64,000 bases of DNA from Ursus arctos (Eukaryota; Chordata; Mammalia; Carnivora; Ursidae), in contig NW_026622986.1 in NCBI RefSeq assembly GCF_023065955.2, positions 12,115,848 through 12,179,847 of the forward strand, given 5' to 3'. A model generated the notes under the pieces. The model was not told the origin of the DNA. It did not search any database and saw nothing but the letters and a program-made list of their open reading frames with translations. Shown in pieces: positions 22,171-33,578 of this stretch. A program made the position numbers and the translations under genes. The first letter of the stretch is position 1. Every line of letters starts with the position of its first letter.

Positions 22171-22254
22171 TTGTTGTTCTCTTGCTTCCACGGTTTAGAT
22201 TGTGGTTCCAAGTACATCCTCTTAGAATCCATCCGGTCATAGTTGATGCTGGCC

Positions 22255-22410
22255 TTCATCTCTATGGCTGTGCAATCTTGAGCAAGCTACCGGGTTTCTC
22301 TGGGCCTCAGTTTCCTTACCTATAAAACGGGTTAATATGTGTAAATGCTTAGAACATACTTAACTCATAGAAAATGCTTAGTAAACTATTATAATTACTG
22401 AATACAAATT
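22255..22410 (+). mobile_element. MIR
   Basis: It carries CTTGAGCAAGCTAC, CTGGGCCTCAGTTTCCTTACCTATAAAACGGG and AAATGCTTAGAACATAC followed by a TAGAAAATGCTTAGTAAA tail, in MIR order on the plus strand. Confidence 0.85.
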
Positions 22411-22773
22411 ACTTACATTTCTATATAACTAATTTCCTCTATATCTGTATCTATAATTTGTCTTCTGTAATCACTTCCCATGAAATGTAATAAAACCTCA
22501 CCCTGTCAGAGCTCTGTAGATCTTCTATGAAAATGTGCAGATGTAACCTAAGTGTGGCAACCAGGCGTGGTGACCCCACGTCTCTGTAGCTCTGTGATCT
22601 CTGTCCGAGGAACTCTGCCTATGTCCACAGAAGGGCAGAAGCCATATGCCCTGGAGGACATATAACTATCAGGTAGAGATTTTGTGGACAGTCCATCATT
22701 TTAAAGACTAGGCTAGGCAAATATGTCTTGGGTAGATAGGAATAAAAAAGAGTAGGAGCCTAAATCCTGACCA
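22411..22773. other. Unplaced non-coding sequence
   Basis: Nothing is recognised in this AT-rich stretch. Confidence 0.4.
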
Positions 22774-22786
22774 AGCTAGCATTTTT

Positions 22787-22955
22787 CTTTTTAATTTAAT
22801 TTATTTATTTGACAGAGAGAGCGCACAAGCGGGGGAGCAGCAGGCAGAGGGAGAAGGAAAGCAGGGAGCCCGACATGGGGCTCAATCCCAGGACCCTGGG
22901 ATCATGACCTGAACGGAAGGCAGACGCTTAACCGACTGAGCCACCCAGGTGCCCC
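22787..22955 (-). mobile_element. Can-SINE
   Basis: A minus-strand copy with TTTATTTATTTGACAGAGAG, a GGAGCAGCAGGCAGAGGGAG body, CCCAGGACCCTGGGATCATG and a GAGCCACCCAGGTGCCCC head. An imperfect duplication is visible: AGCTAGCATTTTTCTTT from 22774 and AGCTAACACTTCTTT from 22956. Confidence 0.93.
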
Positions 22956-22975
22956 AGCTAACACTTCTTTGCAAT

Positions 22976-23394
22976 GTGAATTCATGCAGTGGGTACGGCA
23001 GCGCCCGGCACTGGGCATTGTGCCAGATCAAAAGGGAGTGGAAAACGCAGCCCCTGGACTCCTGGGCCTCGGGTCAAATTGAGAGACAAATGCGTAATCC
23101 CCAGGAGGGATTCGCGTGTATATGTGTGAAGCCAGTTCAGAGAAGGATGGACGCTTGTTTCCAGAAGTTGCGAGAGGCCCCTCCCAGATGCCAGCTCTAC
23201 ACTTTCAGGTTGGCATTAAAAAATAAGATCAGTGGCTATGCCTGCTCACCCCTGGTGTCACCTACAATGTGCATCCATGACAGATAAAACCTGCGGACTT
23301 AATGAAGTTTGTTCCCCCCAGAAACTAGAAATTCCTAAGCAAGCATGTATAAATTGTGGACCGCAAATTCAGGTGTCTGCTGTTGTTGATGATA
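22976..23394. other. Unplaced non-coding sequence
   Basis: No element is recognised. A 112-codon frame at 22949-23287 begins within the SINE edge and has no known motif. Confidence 0.4.
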
Positions 23395-23590
23395 ACGCTT
23401 TTTGCTAATATTTATCGAATGTTTAAAGTGTATTGACTGAACAAACCTCCCAGGTAGGTACTATTAGACCCATTTTCCAGATGGGAAAATTAAGGCACAG
23501 GAGGCCTGCCCAACCACACGCAGGTAGTAAAGGCAGAGCTGGAATACGAAATTCAACAGCCTGTAGTCTTCCCCAGTAGGGGTTACGGAC
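23395..23590 (-). mobile_element. MIR, antisense
   Basis: The plus strand shows the reversed MIR: ATATTTATCGAATG, CCCAGGTAGGTACTATTAGACCCATTTTCCAGATGGGAAAATTAAGGCACAGGAGG, GCAGAGCTGGAATACGAAATTC. Confidence 0.85.
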
Positions 23591-24600
23591 GCTGGTTACT
23601 CTTCTGAGATTCGAGCTCCTGGTGACCTCCAGCCTGTACCCTGCTCTGTTGCAGAGTCTCAGTCAAACCCAGGGTGTGACCCATTCTCCCGATGCGCGTG
23701 TCTGAGTGCGTTGGGGAGATTTAAATAGCGCTCTGGGGTCCAGGTGGCTGTGGAAACCTGATCCTTGGCCTTCAAACCACACAAGCTGTGGCTGCTTTGT
23801 ACCCTCACAGGCACTACTCGGGTTTATTCCAGATAAGCCACTTGTATTGGAAGTGAACCAAGCGGAAACAAGATGTCCAAGACCGAATCTCACTCTCACT
23901 TGAGTGGATTTGACGTGGTTGGCTGGGACCGAGGGGCGCGCACCTTGCAGCCAGGATCACAGGCCCCATATGTCCACGTCCAGCTGCCCACCCACTCCCA
24001 CGCCAGATGTGCTGAGGACGGGCCCACCCTCTCCTGAATTTTCATTTACATCGAAGACCGAGAGGACTCAGCAAGGTTTTGCTTTAGACCATCCAGGCTC
24101 TGGACTGGTTCAAAGGCTTTTGCTGAAAGACTTTTCAGTTTAGATTTTCCCCCTGAAGGTAGTGGATGTTCTAGGGGTGCTTCTAGTGGGACAAACAAGT
24201 ATCTGGAAGGTGAAGTGAGAGAAGAGGGAGCAGAACAGAAAAATCGGGGGGCGAACACTTCACATCACGTCCTTAGCGCCCTCACTCTCGCCCTCCTCAC
24301 CCCCGCCCTCATCGCCAGCATTTACGGACCGTGTCCTCGGTGCCAGGCACCACGGCCGGGGAGTTGCATGGGTCACCTCTAAGTGCCTGCTCAGAGATTA
24401 CGTACTGGTGGCCGGAGGATAGGATAAACTTCCCTGGGCAGACAGGGACCAGCTCACAGTCATCCCCCTCCCAGCACAGTACTCGTTTAGGTCCCTGCCA
24501 GACCCCCTCAGGCACTGAAAGGTACAGACTGTCACCACTGTGGACACCATCGGTAGTTGAAGCCACACTTCCTCTCGCCCGCATCACACATACAGGCACA
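23591..24600. other. Unplaced non-coding sequence
   Basis: No repeat or exon is recognised. Frames at 23663-24258 on both strands overlap without known motifs. Confidence 0.4.
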
Positions 24601-24622
24601 CACGTATGTGCACACACACATG

Positions 24623-24625
<3 letters not shown>

Positions 24626-24661
<36 letters not shown>
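24626..24661 (+). repeat. (AC)18 microsatellite
   Basis: An uninterrupted run of 18 AC units, preceded by an imperfect CACACACATGCAT stretch from 24600. It is likely polymorphic and is a natural genotyping marker. Confidence 0.97.
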
Positions 24662-24664
<3 letters not shown>

Positions 24665-25424
24665 TGCTCCTGTGCTGGGGCAGGCCAGGGTAGAGGTCGC
24701 ACCTGACATCCCTATGCATGGAGTTCAGAAGCATCTCTGTGTAAGAGTGGACTCCAAACAGAAGCTGAAAACTTCACTGAAGCAGAGGAAATCCAGGATC
24801 CCAGGGCTCATCGCCCTGATACCCCTTTCCCCACTAACTGTCTCTTCTGTGGTGGCCTTATGAGTGAGTCAGGGCTGGTCTTCACTTCCCTTCTCCCAAC
24901 TCCAGCAAAGGCTGATGTGGTGTGTGGATGACTCTCCCCAAATCCTCCCCAGCAAACAAGAACCAGACAACCACACAGTCAGTCCCCTGCTGGTCCTGTG
25001 CCTGACCCTTCATCCTAAAGGTTTTAGGGGTATATATATATATATATATTAAAAAAGAAACTGAAAAAATATTTTCTAGATGAAGCAATTTGTTTAGGCA
25101 TTGACAAACATTAATGTGTCATTATGAATTCATTTACCAAATTAATCAATCAATTTAGTTGGATAATCAGATCAAGATAATAAGCCAGTGTGATCTGGTC
25201 TGATTAAATTAGATAAGTAGAAAAACCAGATGATTAGATCAGATTACTCCAATGCTTTTCAGAAGTATTCACAGACAGAAAGTGCAAGGTTTTCCCAGAG
25301 TCTTCTGTTGGAGGGTTGGGCAGGGGGTGAGGGGCTGCCTGGGATCCTAGAGGCTGTCACATCTCAGGTTTTAGAAGTCCTGCAATGTCAGACACACAGC
25401 TTAGTAACCAGATCGCTGGACAGC
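24662..25424. other. Unplaced sequence with a short (TA) run
   Basis: A (TA)10-like run lies at 25031-25050. The stretch 25080-25250 has repeated GATTA/AGATCA motifs but no clear unit. No exon is recognised. Confidence 0.4.
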
Positions 25425-25905
25425 CGTATCAGTTTCCTATATATGCTGGGACCATTTACCACCCCCACAGTAGCTAAAACACAAGTTTATTATCTTACAG
25501 TTCTGAAGGTCAGAAGTCCAAAATGGAGATAAAATCAAGATGGCAGCAGGACTGCGTTCCTTCTGGAGGCTGACGGGGAGAATCTGTTCCTTGCCTTTTC
25601 TGAGAGGCCCCCTGCACTCCCTGGTTCATGACATCACTTGGACATTTGCTCACATTGCAGCCATCAGTCACATTTCCTTGCACTCTGATGCTCCTGCCTC
25701 TTTCTTTCATTAATGAGGACCCTTGTCATTACACCGGGTCCACCCAAATAACCCATGATAACCTTCCCATCCCATCACAAGATCCCTAACTTCATCACCT
25801 CTGCAAAGTCTCTTTTGCCTTGTAAGGGAAAATATTCCCAGGTTCCAGGATTAGGATGTGGACATCCTTGGAGGACCATTACTGGGCCACCCACGATAAC
25901 CGAAG
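25425..25905 (-). mobile_element. MLT1-type LTR, antisense
   Basis: Reversed MLT1D-like order: TTATTATCTTACAGTTCTGAAGGTCAGAAGTCCAAAATGG, CGTTCCTTCTGGAGGCTGACGGGGAGAATC, CATGATAACCTTCCCATC, CTCTTTTGCCTTGTAAGG and CCAGGATTAGGATGTGGACATCC. It is a nearly full solo LTR. Confidence 0.85.
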
Positions 25906-26204
25906 GCCATTGCCAGATTTTCAGAAGTCATGATGGCATGTCTGGGCCCTTGCAGACACCTCCATGCTGAGGGACTCTGAAAGTCTTTACAGAATAAAAC
26001 CATACACCCCTGATTCGGCCACAGCAACCAAAACTCTTACAGTTAAAGCAATTCCTTCACATGAAGTCTTGCCTTCTAGAAAACTCCTTTGATCATAGAA
26101 ATACACAACCCAGGAGGATAAACAGGATGCTTCCGTTGATACCCATCACCTATGACTAGAAGATGATGAGTTGGTTTACAAACTTCTTATGATTAAGAGG
26201 TGTT

Positions 26205-26404
26205 GGGGCGCCTGGGTGGCACAGCGGTTAAGCGTCTGCCTTCGGCTCAGGGCGTGATCCCGGCATTATGGGATCGAGCCCCACATCAGGCTCCTCCGCT
26301 ATGAGCCTGCTTCTTCCTCTCCCACTCCCCCTGCTTGTGTTCCCTCTCTCGCTGGCTGTCTCTATCTCTGTCAAATAAATTTTAAAAATCTTAAAAAAAA
26401 AAAA
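26205..26404 (+). mobile_element. Can-SINE, young ursid-type subfamily
   Basis: A near-consensus copy with a GGTGGCACAGCGGTTAAGCG head, a CTCAGGGCGTGATCCCGGC body, a CTCGCTGGCTGTCTC tail and a poly(A). The duplication AAGAGGTGTT lies at 26195-26204 and 26405-26414. Confidence 0.96.
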
Positions 26405-26734
26405 AAGAGGTGTTATAATTAATTACATGGCAAAATTAATTATTATGTTAGGAGGAGATTGGCTGACAATGCTCAGAATTTGGGACTCCAGGCCCCTGCT
26501 CCAGACTCTAAAAAAGACAGAAAACATTGATCTCACAACAATTAACTTCTGCCAAAAAATATGTTAGCTGGAGACAGGGTCCAATAATAAGCTCAGCTAT
26601 CCCAAAGGACTTATGTATACATTTATATATAATCATATTTTTCTCATGGTTTACTTCTAGCAACAACTGTGCATTTAGTAGGCCCGATGCTTGAACTGAG
26701 GATAAAGTCTGTAAGGCTAAAAATAAAACAGTTT

Positions 26735-26944
26735 TTAAAAATATTTTATTGATTGATTGATTTAGAGAGAGCTTGCATATGCACGAGTGGGGTGGGGAGG
26801 GACAGAGAGAGAGAGAGAGAATCTCAAGCAGACTCCACACTGAGTGCAGAGCCCATTTTGGGGCTCAATCTCACAACCCTGAGATATAAACTGAGTCAAA
26901 ATCAAGAGTCGGATGCTTAATGGACTGAGCCACCCAGACGCCCC
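26735..26944 (-). mobile_element. Can-SINE, older
   Basis: A minus-strand copy with an AAAATATTTTATTGATTGATTGATTTAGAG tail, a GA-rich tract and a TGAGCCACCCAGACGCCCC head. The host sequence AAAAATAAAACAGTTT (about 26719-26734) recurs as AAGAATAAAAACAGTTT at 26945-26961. Confidence 0.92.
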
Positions 26945-27034
26945 AAGAATAAAAACAGTTTAAAATATGCCATGTCCTGGGCAGGGAATGATGTGGCAGT
27001 TAAAAGTTGACTCGGTCTTCAAGAAGTTGTCTTC

Positions 27035-27395
27035 ATTCGCCAGGGCTGCCCTAACAGTACCATAAGGCTACGTGGCTTACACAACAGAAAGTGATTTTCC
27101 CACAGTTCTGGAGGCTAGAAATCTGAGATCAAGGGGTCGGCAGAGAGTTCCCTCTGAGGCCTCTCTCCTTGGCTTCAGATGGCATCTCCTCCCTGTGTCT
27201 TCCCACAAGTCTTCCTCCTGTGCCTGTCCATGTCCTCACCTCCTCTTGTTACGACACCAGTCCTATTGGGTCAGGACCCACCTAGGGACCTCATTCAACT
27301 GAATTAACTTATTCAAGACCCCAGCTCCAAAGGTCCTGGGGGTTAAGACTTTAGCATTTCAATTTTCAAGGAATACAATTCAGCCCATCACAGAC
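27035..27395 (-). mobile_element. MLT1-type LTR, antisense
   Basis: GCCAGGGCTGCCCTAACAGTACCATA, CACAGTTCTGGAGGCTAGAAATCTGAGATCAAGG, CCTCTCTCCTTGGCTTCAGATGGC, TGTTACGACACCAGTCCTATTGGG and CAATTCAGCCCATCACA are the reversed MLT1A/B-like consensus. Confidence 0.88.
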
Positions 27396-28104
27396 ATGTA
27401 GCCCCTAGTGGGGCACAGAGAAAGCGGCGACAGAGGGGGAGGAGGGAGAAACGCATATACATTTGTGGAAGGAAGACTCAAGGGATGAGCTGTAACTGGA
27501 CCAAAAGAAAGTTTAATTTGCCCTTAATTAGAGAAAAAGACACCAGTTATGGGGAGAATAGATAGTAAGGAGCTCCCACCTGCTCCTGGATGATTCACTA
27601 GGAAAAGTTTCATTTCAAGATTTTAGGTCTTCCTTCGTCTATATTCTGCTTGGCATGGCAGTCGATAGTACCCCCCCATTTCAAGAGTACCCAGAATATG
27701 TCTATTTCCCCTATGACTAGAAAATTCTATCTTCAACCTTCTATTATGAGGCAATCAATCAAAGTGGAAGAGATAGGGAAGTTTCCCACCTTACCTCTGT
27801 GGGGACACAGCTCTGCCCCTAAACCTCCCTACCTTGATTCCCTCATGTATAATAAAATAAGATATCCTGGATGATTCCACAATTCTATTATTTAGTGGGT
27901 TGGACTCAAATCTACTTATGACTCTAGAGAAGATTATTTCATGGACGTGTCATCATGACCATTTAATGGCTGAATACCAAGTGAGGATGAATATCAACTA
28001 AAAGAAAAAATTAGAAAAATTACCAGTAAATACATTTTTATATTATATTATTTTATATTTTATATTTTTTCATTACCATGAGTCACGTCCTTAAGGCAAT
28101 GACT
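27396..28104. other. Unplaced AT-rich sequence
   Basis: Nothing is named. 28040-28075 is a TTATATT-rich low-complexity patch. Confidence 0.4.
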
Positions 28105-28535
28105 GCTTGTGTGAGTCCGCCAGGGCTGCCATCGCAGAGCACGGCCAGTCAATGGCTTAAACCACATTAATGTGTTGTTTCCCAGTTCCGGAGGCCAGAC
28201 GTCTGAGATCAAGGTGCCAGCAGCCTTGCTGCCTTCAGAGGACCCTGGAAAAGAACCTGCTCCAGGCCGTTCTCCCAGCTTGTTTCCTGGGCTTCTGGCA
28301 TCGTCACTCTGATCTTCATCTGGCGTTCCCCCTGCGTGCGCATGTGTCCAAATTGTCCCCTTCTCTAAGAACACCAGCCGCACTGGAGTTCGGGCGCCCC
28401 TACTCTAATCTGACTTCACCTGAACTGATTACACGTGCACCCACTCTGTTTCCAAATCCATCATCTTCTGGGATATTGGGGGGTCAGGACTTGAACCTAT
28501 GAATTTTGGAAGAACACGTTCGATCCATAATAGTG
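28105..28535 (-). mobile_element. MLT1-type LTR, antisense
   Basis: CGCCAGGGCTGCCATCGCAGAGCACGG, CAGTTCCGGAGGCCAGACGTCTGAGATCAAGG, GCATGTGTCCAAATTGTCCCC, AAGAACACCAGCCGCACTGG and GAACCTATGAATTTTGG give the reversed MLT1 order. It is the third antisense MLT1 within 3.1 kb. Confidence 0.87.
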
Positions 28536-29549
28536 TCCATCAACAGAGTTAAAAAATAGAATTTAAAAAATAGAGTCCCACCTCTTTCATTTCAAAAGAA
28601 AGACACAGTCTTGTCTTGTACCTATATCTACTGTAATGACACTTTGAACCAATAATTAAAGCAAAAGCAATTAAAAAGAAACACCTGTAAGCCAACTAAA
28701 ATAAGAATCCTGATTATAAAATGGATCCCATTTTATGTGTGCATAAAATCTGTTGGCTTTTGGAAGTATCCTGGTCCTTTGAGCATATCTGTTTTTTTCC
28801 TCCTACTCATGTATGTGTTAGGGTTAGAAGTTATTTTCAGAACACCTTCCACTTAAGGAAGCCTTCAGGCAACGACGTATCTAGTTTAGACCACGTGTGG
28901 TGAGTCAGGTGTCCGTGAGACACCTGTAAGGAAGAGGAGTGACTCTCACTGGTAGCACAGAGCAGCCATAGTTGCGATGTGCTCGATCGAACTAAGAGAA
29001 GCCTCCCTGATTCTGGTGCAGACTTGCTTGACATCCTCCAGAGCACATATTTAGAAATAAAATATATTTGTACTACTCATGTATCTCGCAGTAAACATTG
29101 CTAGCACCTACTTTCTTTACTTCTGCTTCACTTTTAATTAGCTTTTACAGAGAATAACGTTGCAGGTAAATGTCATGTCACAGTAGTAACATTTTCTGAT
29201 AACGTAAGAATTCAAGGTGGCCACAAGTTAAGAATTCCCACAATTTAAGAAAACCGTGGTTTCATATGGATGTTTAAAAGTAAACACGGCCATTTGGGGC
29301 AATTCCTTGAACTCGGGTTTGAAGCAGTCTACCATTCTGAACATTTAATACATATTAAATCGGAGGAATAACATTTTTAAAGCAGGTTTGGAACAAAAAT
29401 CTCATTAAACATCACCTGGTTAGAGTCCTCAAAGTAAATCCTTTGAAATGAAAAAAAGCCTGTCTAGGGCCATATAGAAAGCATCTTCTGGAGCTGTGGA
29501 GACATCTTGTGGCCAATTTTAGTATGAATTTTTTAAAATGAGATATTTG
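28536..29549. other. Unplaced AT-rich sequence
   Basis: No repeat family or exon is recognised. 29080-29300 has the complex AT-rich texture of possible conserved non-coding DNA, with no strong motif cluster. Confidence 0.35.
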
Positions 29550-29690
29550 GACTCAACAAATAAATACAGTGAACCCTTACGATGTGTTAGTAATTGTGCT
29601 CTCTGCAGGGAGCATAAAGATGAATGAAACATAAACTGTGCTTTGAAAAAGCTATCTGAATAGAAAGGGACAGAGCATTTTAATATGGCC
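29550..29690 (-). mobile_element. Ancient L2-like fragment
   Basis: CTCAACAAATAAATACAGTGAACCCTTACGATGTG followed by GCAGGGAGCATAAAGATGAATGAAACA is the familiar reversed 3' text of a mammal-wide LINE of L2 class. It is strongly diverged. Confidence 0.5.
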
Positions 29691-30419
29691 AGCCCTCGTT
29701 TTATTTATATATACCCAAGAAATGCAGGTATCTTGTAAAAAATTTCAAAGTACAGATGTAATGAACATTGGTGGTTTTCCTCTCCTCCATACACCCACGT
29801 TCCTCACCACCTTACTGCAGTTTTATGTTGGAGGCCATTCCCCACTCAGCCATCATCCATATGTTGGGGAGGATTGCTGGTCAACCCCTCTGGTTTCAGT
29901 CTAGTCTTCATATTCTCTCAGGAGTGTAGGACCCAAACTAGGTAAAGGTCGTTCACTTCCGGGAGTGAACTTTTGCTTAACCTATGGAAGCAAAGATGAC
30001 CTCTTTCTGCTGGTCGCTTGCCAGCCTGGAGCTGCTGCTAACTAGCTGTTATCATGTGGGGGGAGCACGCCTGGTAATGAAGAAGCCCAGGGGAAAGCAA
30101 AGGCAGGAAGTGAAGAGCGTTCGGGGTGTGACCACAAGATTGGGGCACCTGGACCCAGTCACACCACCATGGAAAGTTCAGTAAAAAGGGTTGATCCAGT
30201 AAAGAAACCAACTGAATTCATGCAAAAGATAAGCATAAAAAGAAAGAAAGAATGAAAAACAACCAACTAATGGAAAACTATTAACAACCTTCAGGTGAGT
30301 AGATAGATCGATAGACAAATACATGAACATAAACACAAATAAATAAAGTAGATTTAAATATTTTTATTTATTTACTATTTGTTATTATTAAATAGTTCTA
30401 AAACTTAGCTTTCCTGGCT
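29691..30419. other. Unplaced AT-rich sequence
   Basis: Nothing is recognised. Simple AAAGAAAG and GATAGATCGATAGA patches lie at 30238-30320. Confidence 0.4.
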
Positions 30420-30640
30420 AAATGCAATGTGAAAAACTTTTCACGTACCTAGATGTCACATGGCTCTAGATGGAAAGGTTGCATGGTTTTCCATGCTATA
30501 GAGGCAGTATAATTTATACAACTGATTGTCATTTGCTGGACATTTTGAACATTTAGTCTGTTGACAATCTTTGTAGCTATCAACAATGCTGTAATCTTTC
30601 ATGCTTTCCTGAAAAATTGTCAGAGTATTTCCTTAGAATT
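30420..30640 (-). mobile_element. Possible old L1 3' fragment, antisense
   Basis: TTTGCTGGACATTTTGAACATTTAGTCTGTTGACAATC and AGCTATCAACAATGCTGTAATC resemble the reversed 'mean interval' text of L1 3' regions. It is heavily diverged, so the call is tentative. Confidence 0.4.
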
Positions 30641-30929
30641 GGAGAGAATTTTTTAAGTTCCATCAGTAATGATCTAATTGTATTTGAGATAAAATAAAGA
30701 TAAATTGGTTTTATTCAGATGGTTCTATTGCCCTTGGAAAACTTAGATGCCCACTGAGGTCATCATAATATTTAAGATTCAGACAGTGAGACTACTGGCT
30801 TCAGGAATGAAAACAGCCATTCTGAGAGAAAAAAAGATACCTAAATCCGTGAATGACGGGCACCCCGGTGCCAGAGATGGGAGATGGAGGACTGGGTGAA
30901 TGGCACCATTTGTTTATTTTTCTTTTGTC

Positions 30930-31738
30930 TACATACCCACAAATAAATGCATGAAAAGTGGCTCAATGTCATTATTGATTGGGGGGGATGTAAACCACAA
31001 TGAGGTATCTCCCATGATCATTTAGCCTATTAGAAGGGCTGAACTTAAAAAGATTTACCACATCACGTGTTCGTGACGACATGGAGCGACTGGAACCCTC
31101 CCAGCTGGTCGATGGGAGTGTAACGTGGAGCTACCCCATTGGAGAACTGACAGTCTCTCTGACACTTAAACGTACTCTCATCACAGGACCCAGCCATTCC
31201 ACGCCTGAGGATGAACCCCAAATCAATAAGAACATATTTTAGAAATCTTTACAAAAAATTATACATGAATGTTCATAGCACATTGTTTTCATTATAGCTC
31301 CAACTGGAAACAACTCAGACATCCATATATCTTAACAATTTGTGATGCATCCTCGTAATGGAATATTACTCAGCGATACAAGAAGCTATCAATTCACACA
31401 CCACAGGGATGAATTTCAAAATCATTATTCTGAGTGAAATCATTCATCACAGAAGAGTACGTACTACAGGATTTCCTTTATACAAAATTCTATTAAATGC
31501 AAGTTAATCTAGAGTGGCCAGAAGCAGATCAGTATTTGCTCGGGACCAGGAGTGGTGAAGAGATAGCCTATAATGTGGCATGAAGAATCTGGGGGCAATG
31601 GAAATCTGTATCTTGACTGTGGTCCTATTTTCATGGGTGTATACATGTCAAAACCCATGAACTCTACACTTGAAGTGGAGGCAACTTTTTGTACGTATAT
31701 TATACCCCAATAAAGCTGATGAAACAATTTATAAACAA
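30930..31738 (+). mobile_element. Old L1 ORF2 end and 3' UTR
   Basis: ATGTAAACCACAATGAGGTATCTCC, CGACATGGAGCGACTGGAACCCTCC, GGACCCAGCCATTCCACGCC, TAATGGAATATTACTCAGCGATACAAG, ATTCTGAGTGAAATCATTCATCAC and a terminal TATTATACCCCAATAAAGC define an L1 3' end. There are many stops, and the copy is dead. Confidence 0.85.
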
Positions 31739-32069
31739 AAAACATCTGTTGCTTACAAGTGTTTCTTTAAAAGTGTATATAAAGCTTGAAGTGTTAGCAT
31801 GGAAAAGTAATATTCTATGAAAACACCAAAGGAAAACAAAATCACAAAGTACGGATTCTAAGGCAAGAAGCATTATTAAGAGAAAAAGAAATATTTCATA
31901 ATGATAGAAGAGTCAGTACTTCAGGAAGACACAATCGTAAATCGATATGTATTCAATATCATATTTTCGAAATATTTAAATGATATAAAATTTCAAGATA
32001 AATTACTCAAATTTACAATCATATTTGAAGATGTTTATCACTTCCCCTACTTCCCCATACAAGAAGACC

Positions 32070-32095
32070 AAATAATAATAATAATAATAATAATA
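32070..32095 (+). repeat. (AAT) microsatellite
   Basis: About nine AAT units in an A-rich stretch of the old L1. Confidence 0.93.
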
Positions 32096-32824
32096 AAGCT
32101 ATAAAATATGAGAACAAAATGATTAAACAACTTGAGTGATTCGGCATTTATAAAATACTGCACTAGGAAATTGCATTCTTTTCAAGAGCACCCAGAATAG
32201 TTGATTAAATTGGCCTTTTTCTGGACCATAAGACAAGTCCCAGTATATTTTAATGAATTAAAATCATAGAGAGTGTGTTCTCTGACCACAGCGGAATGAA
32301 GCTAGAAATTTATTACAAAAAGATAATTAGAAAATCCCCAAGTGTTTAAAATTAGATGATACATTTCTAAATAACCATAGATGAAAGAAGAATTAATACT
32401 GGAATTTAGAAAATAATTGGAATGAAGAATAATAAAAATACAGCATTCCAAAATGTACAATACAGATAAACTCTACATAAAGGGCCTTAAATAGAAATAT
32501 TACAAAGAAGAAGGGCTGAAAATAAATTAATTTGGGGCCTTGGTCGTAAGATAGAAAAAGAACAAGCAAATTAAGACCAAATAATATGGAAGGTAGAAAA
32601 ATATGAAGAAGGGAGCAAAACTTAATGATAACAAAGTACAATAGATAGTTAATAAGACACAAGTTCAAGTCTTTGAAAAGACTAAAAAATTTGAAAAGTT
32701 TTTGGCAAGTGCAATTTTTTAAGCAAAAAGTAACATGAAAACGTGGAAAGAGACATGAATCTAAACTTTATCCTAAAAGATACAGCAACAGATTACAGTC
32801 AAAATGTAAAAATTAAGATATTTT

Positions 32825-33145
32825 GAGACAATTGGAAACTTGAGCACTGAACATTGGATACTCAAGGAATTGTCACCATCTTGTAGGTGTGGTGATGATA
32901 ATGCAGTTACCTAAAAAGCATACGTATCACGTAGAGATGCCACAGTGCCTCTGTCTGGGATGATCCAGTGTCTGGGATTTGCTCCAATATATTCACAGGG
33001 GTGGAGTGGCGGTAGGTACGTGGAAGGGGAGCACGGCTCTGCCCTGCTGGTTGGCGGGGGTGGGGGGAGTGATAGGTACATGGGATTCATTAAACTACAC
33101 CATTTATATATATAAGAGTCAAAATTTTCCATAATAAGCAAATTC
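32825..33145 (+). mobile_element. Unnamed old repeat inside L1
   Basis: The text (GACAATTGGAAACTTGAGCACTGAACATTGGATA, AGAGATGCCACAGTGCC, GGATTCATTAAACTACACC, AAAATTTTCCATAATAA) is a dispersed mammalian 3'-end type sequence that I recognise but cannot assign to a family. It interrupts the ORF2-like text around it. Confidence 0.5.
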
Positions 33146-33358
33146 CTAAAAAAAATATTATGAACCAAACTGACACAAGAAACAGAAAAAAATATATTCT
33201 TACATGTATTAGAGAAATAAAATCCATAGTATAAAATCTTTTGACCTCTAAAAAAACAAAACTGTTGATGAAGATGACTTTGCTTACAAATCCTTCTAAG
33301 TATTTACAATTAACCAAACTTACACAGATTCCTCCAGTGAATAGAAAAAGTGAGAACA

Positions 33359-33578
33359 GGGGCGCCTGCATGGCTCAATCGGTTAAACACCCAGCTCTTG
33401 ATTTTGGCTCAGGTCATGATCTCAGGGTCATGAGATGGAGGCCCGCATCGGGCTCTGTGCTCGGCACAGAGTCTGCTTGGGATTCTCTCTCTCCCTCTGC
33501 CTTCCCCCAGCTCATGCTCGCTCTCTCTCACTCTTTCTCTCAAATAAATAAATATAATCTTTTTTTAAAAAAAGAAAG
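33359..33578 (+). mobile_element. Can-SINE inside L1
   Basis: It has a GGCGCCTGCATGGCTCAATCGG head, the older GATCTCAGGGTCATGAGATGG body, a CT-rich tract and an AAATAAATAAATATAATC tail. The duplication AGTGAGAACA lies at 33349-33358 and 33579-33588. Confidence 0.94.

Noticed and set aside
24309..24863. Frames on both strands with Cys-Val or Thr-His repeats
   Set aside because: They come from the (AC)18 microsatellite.
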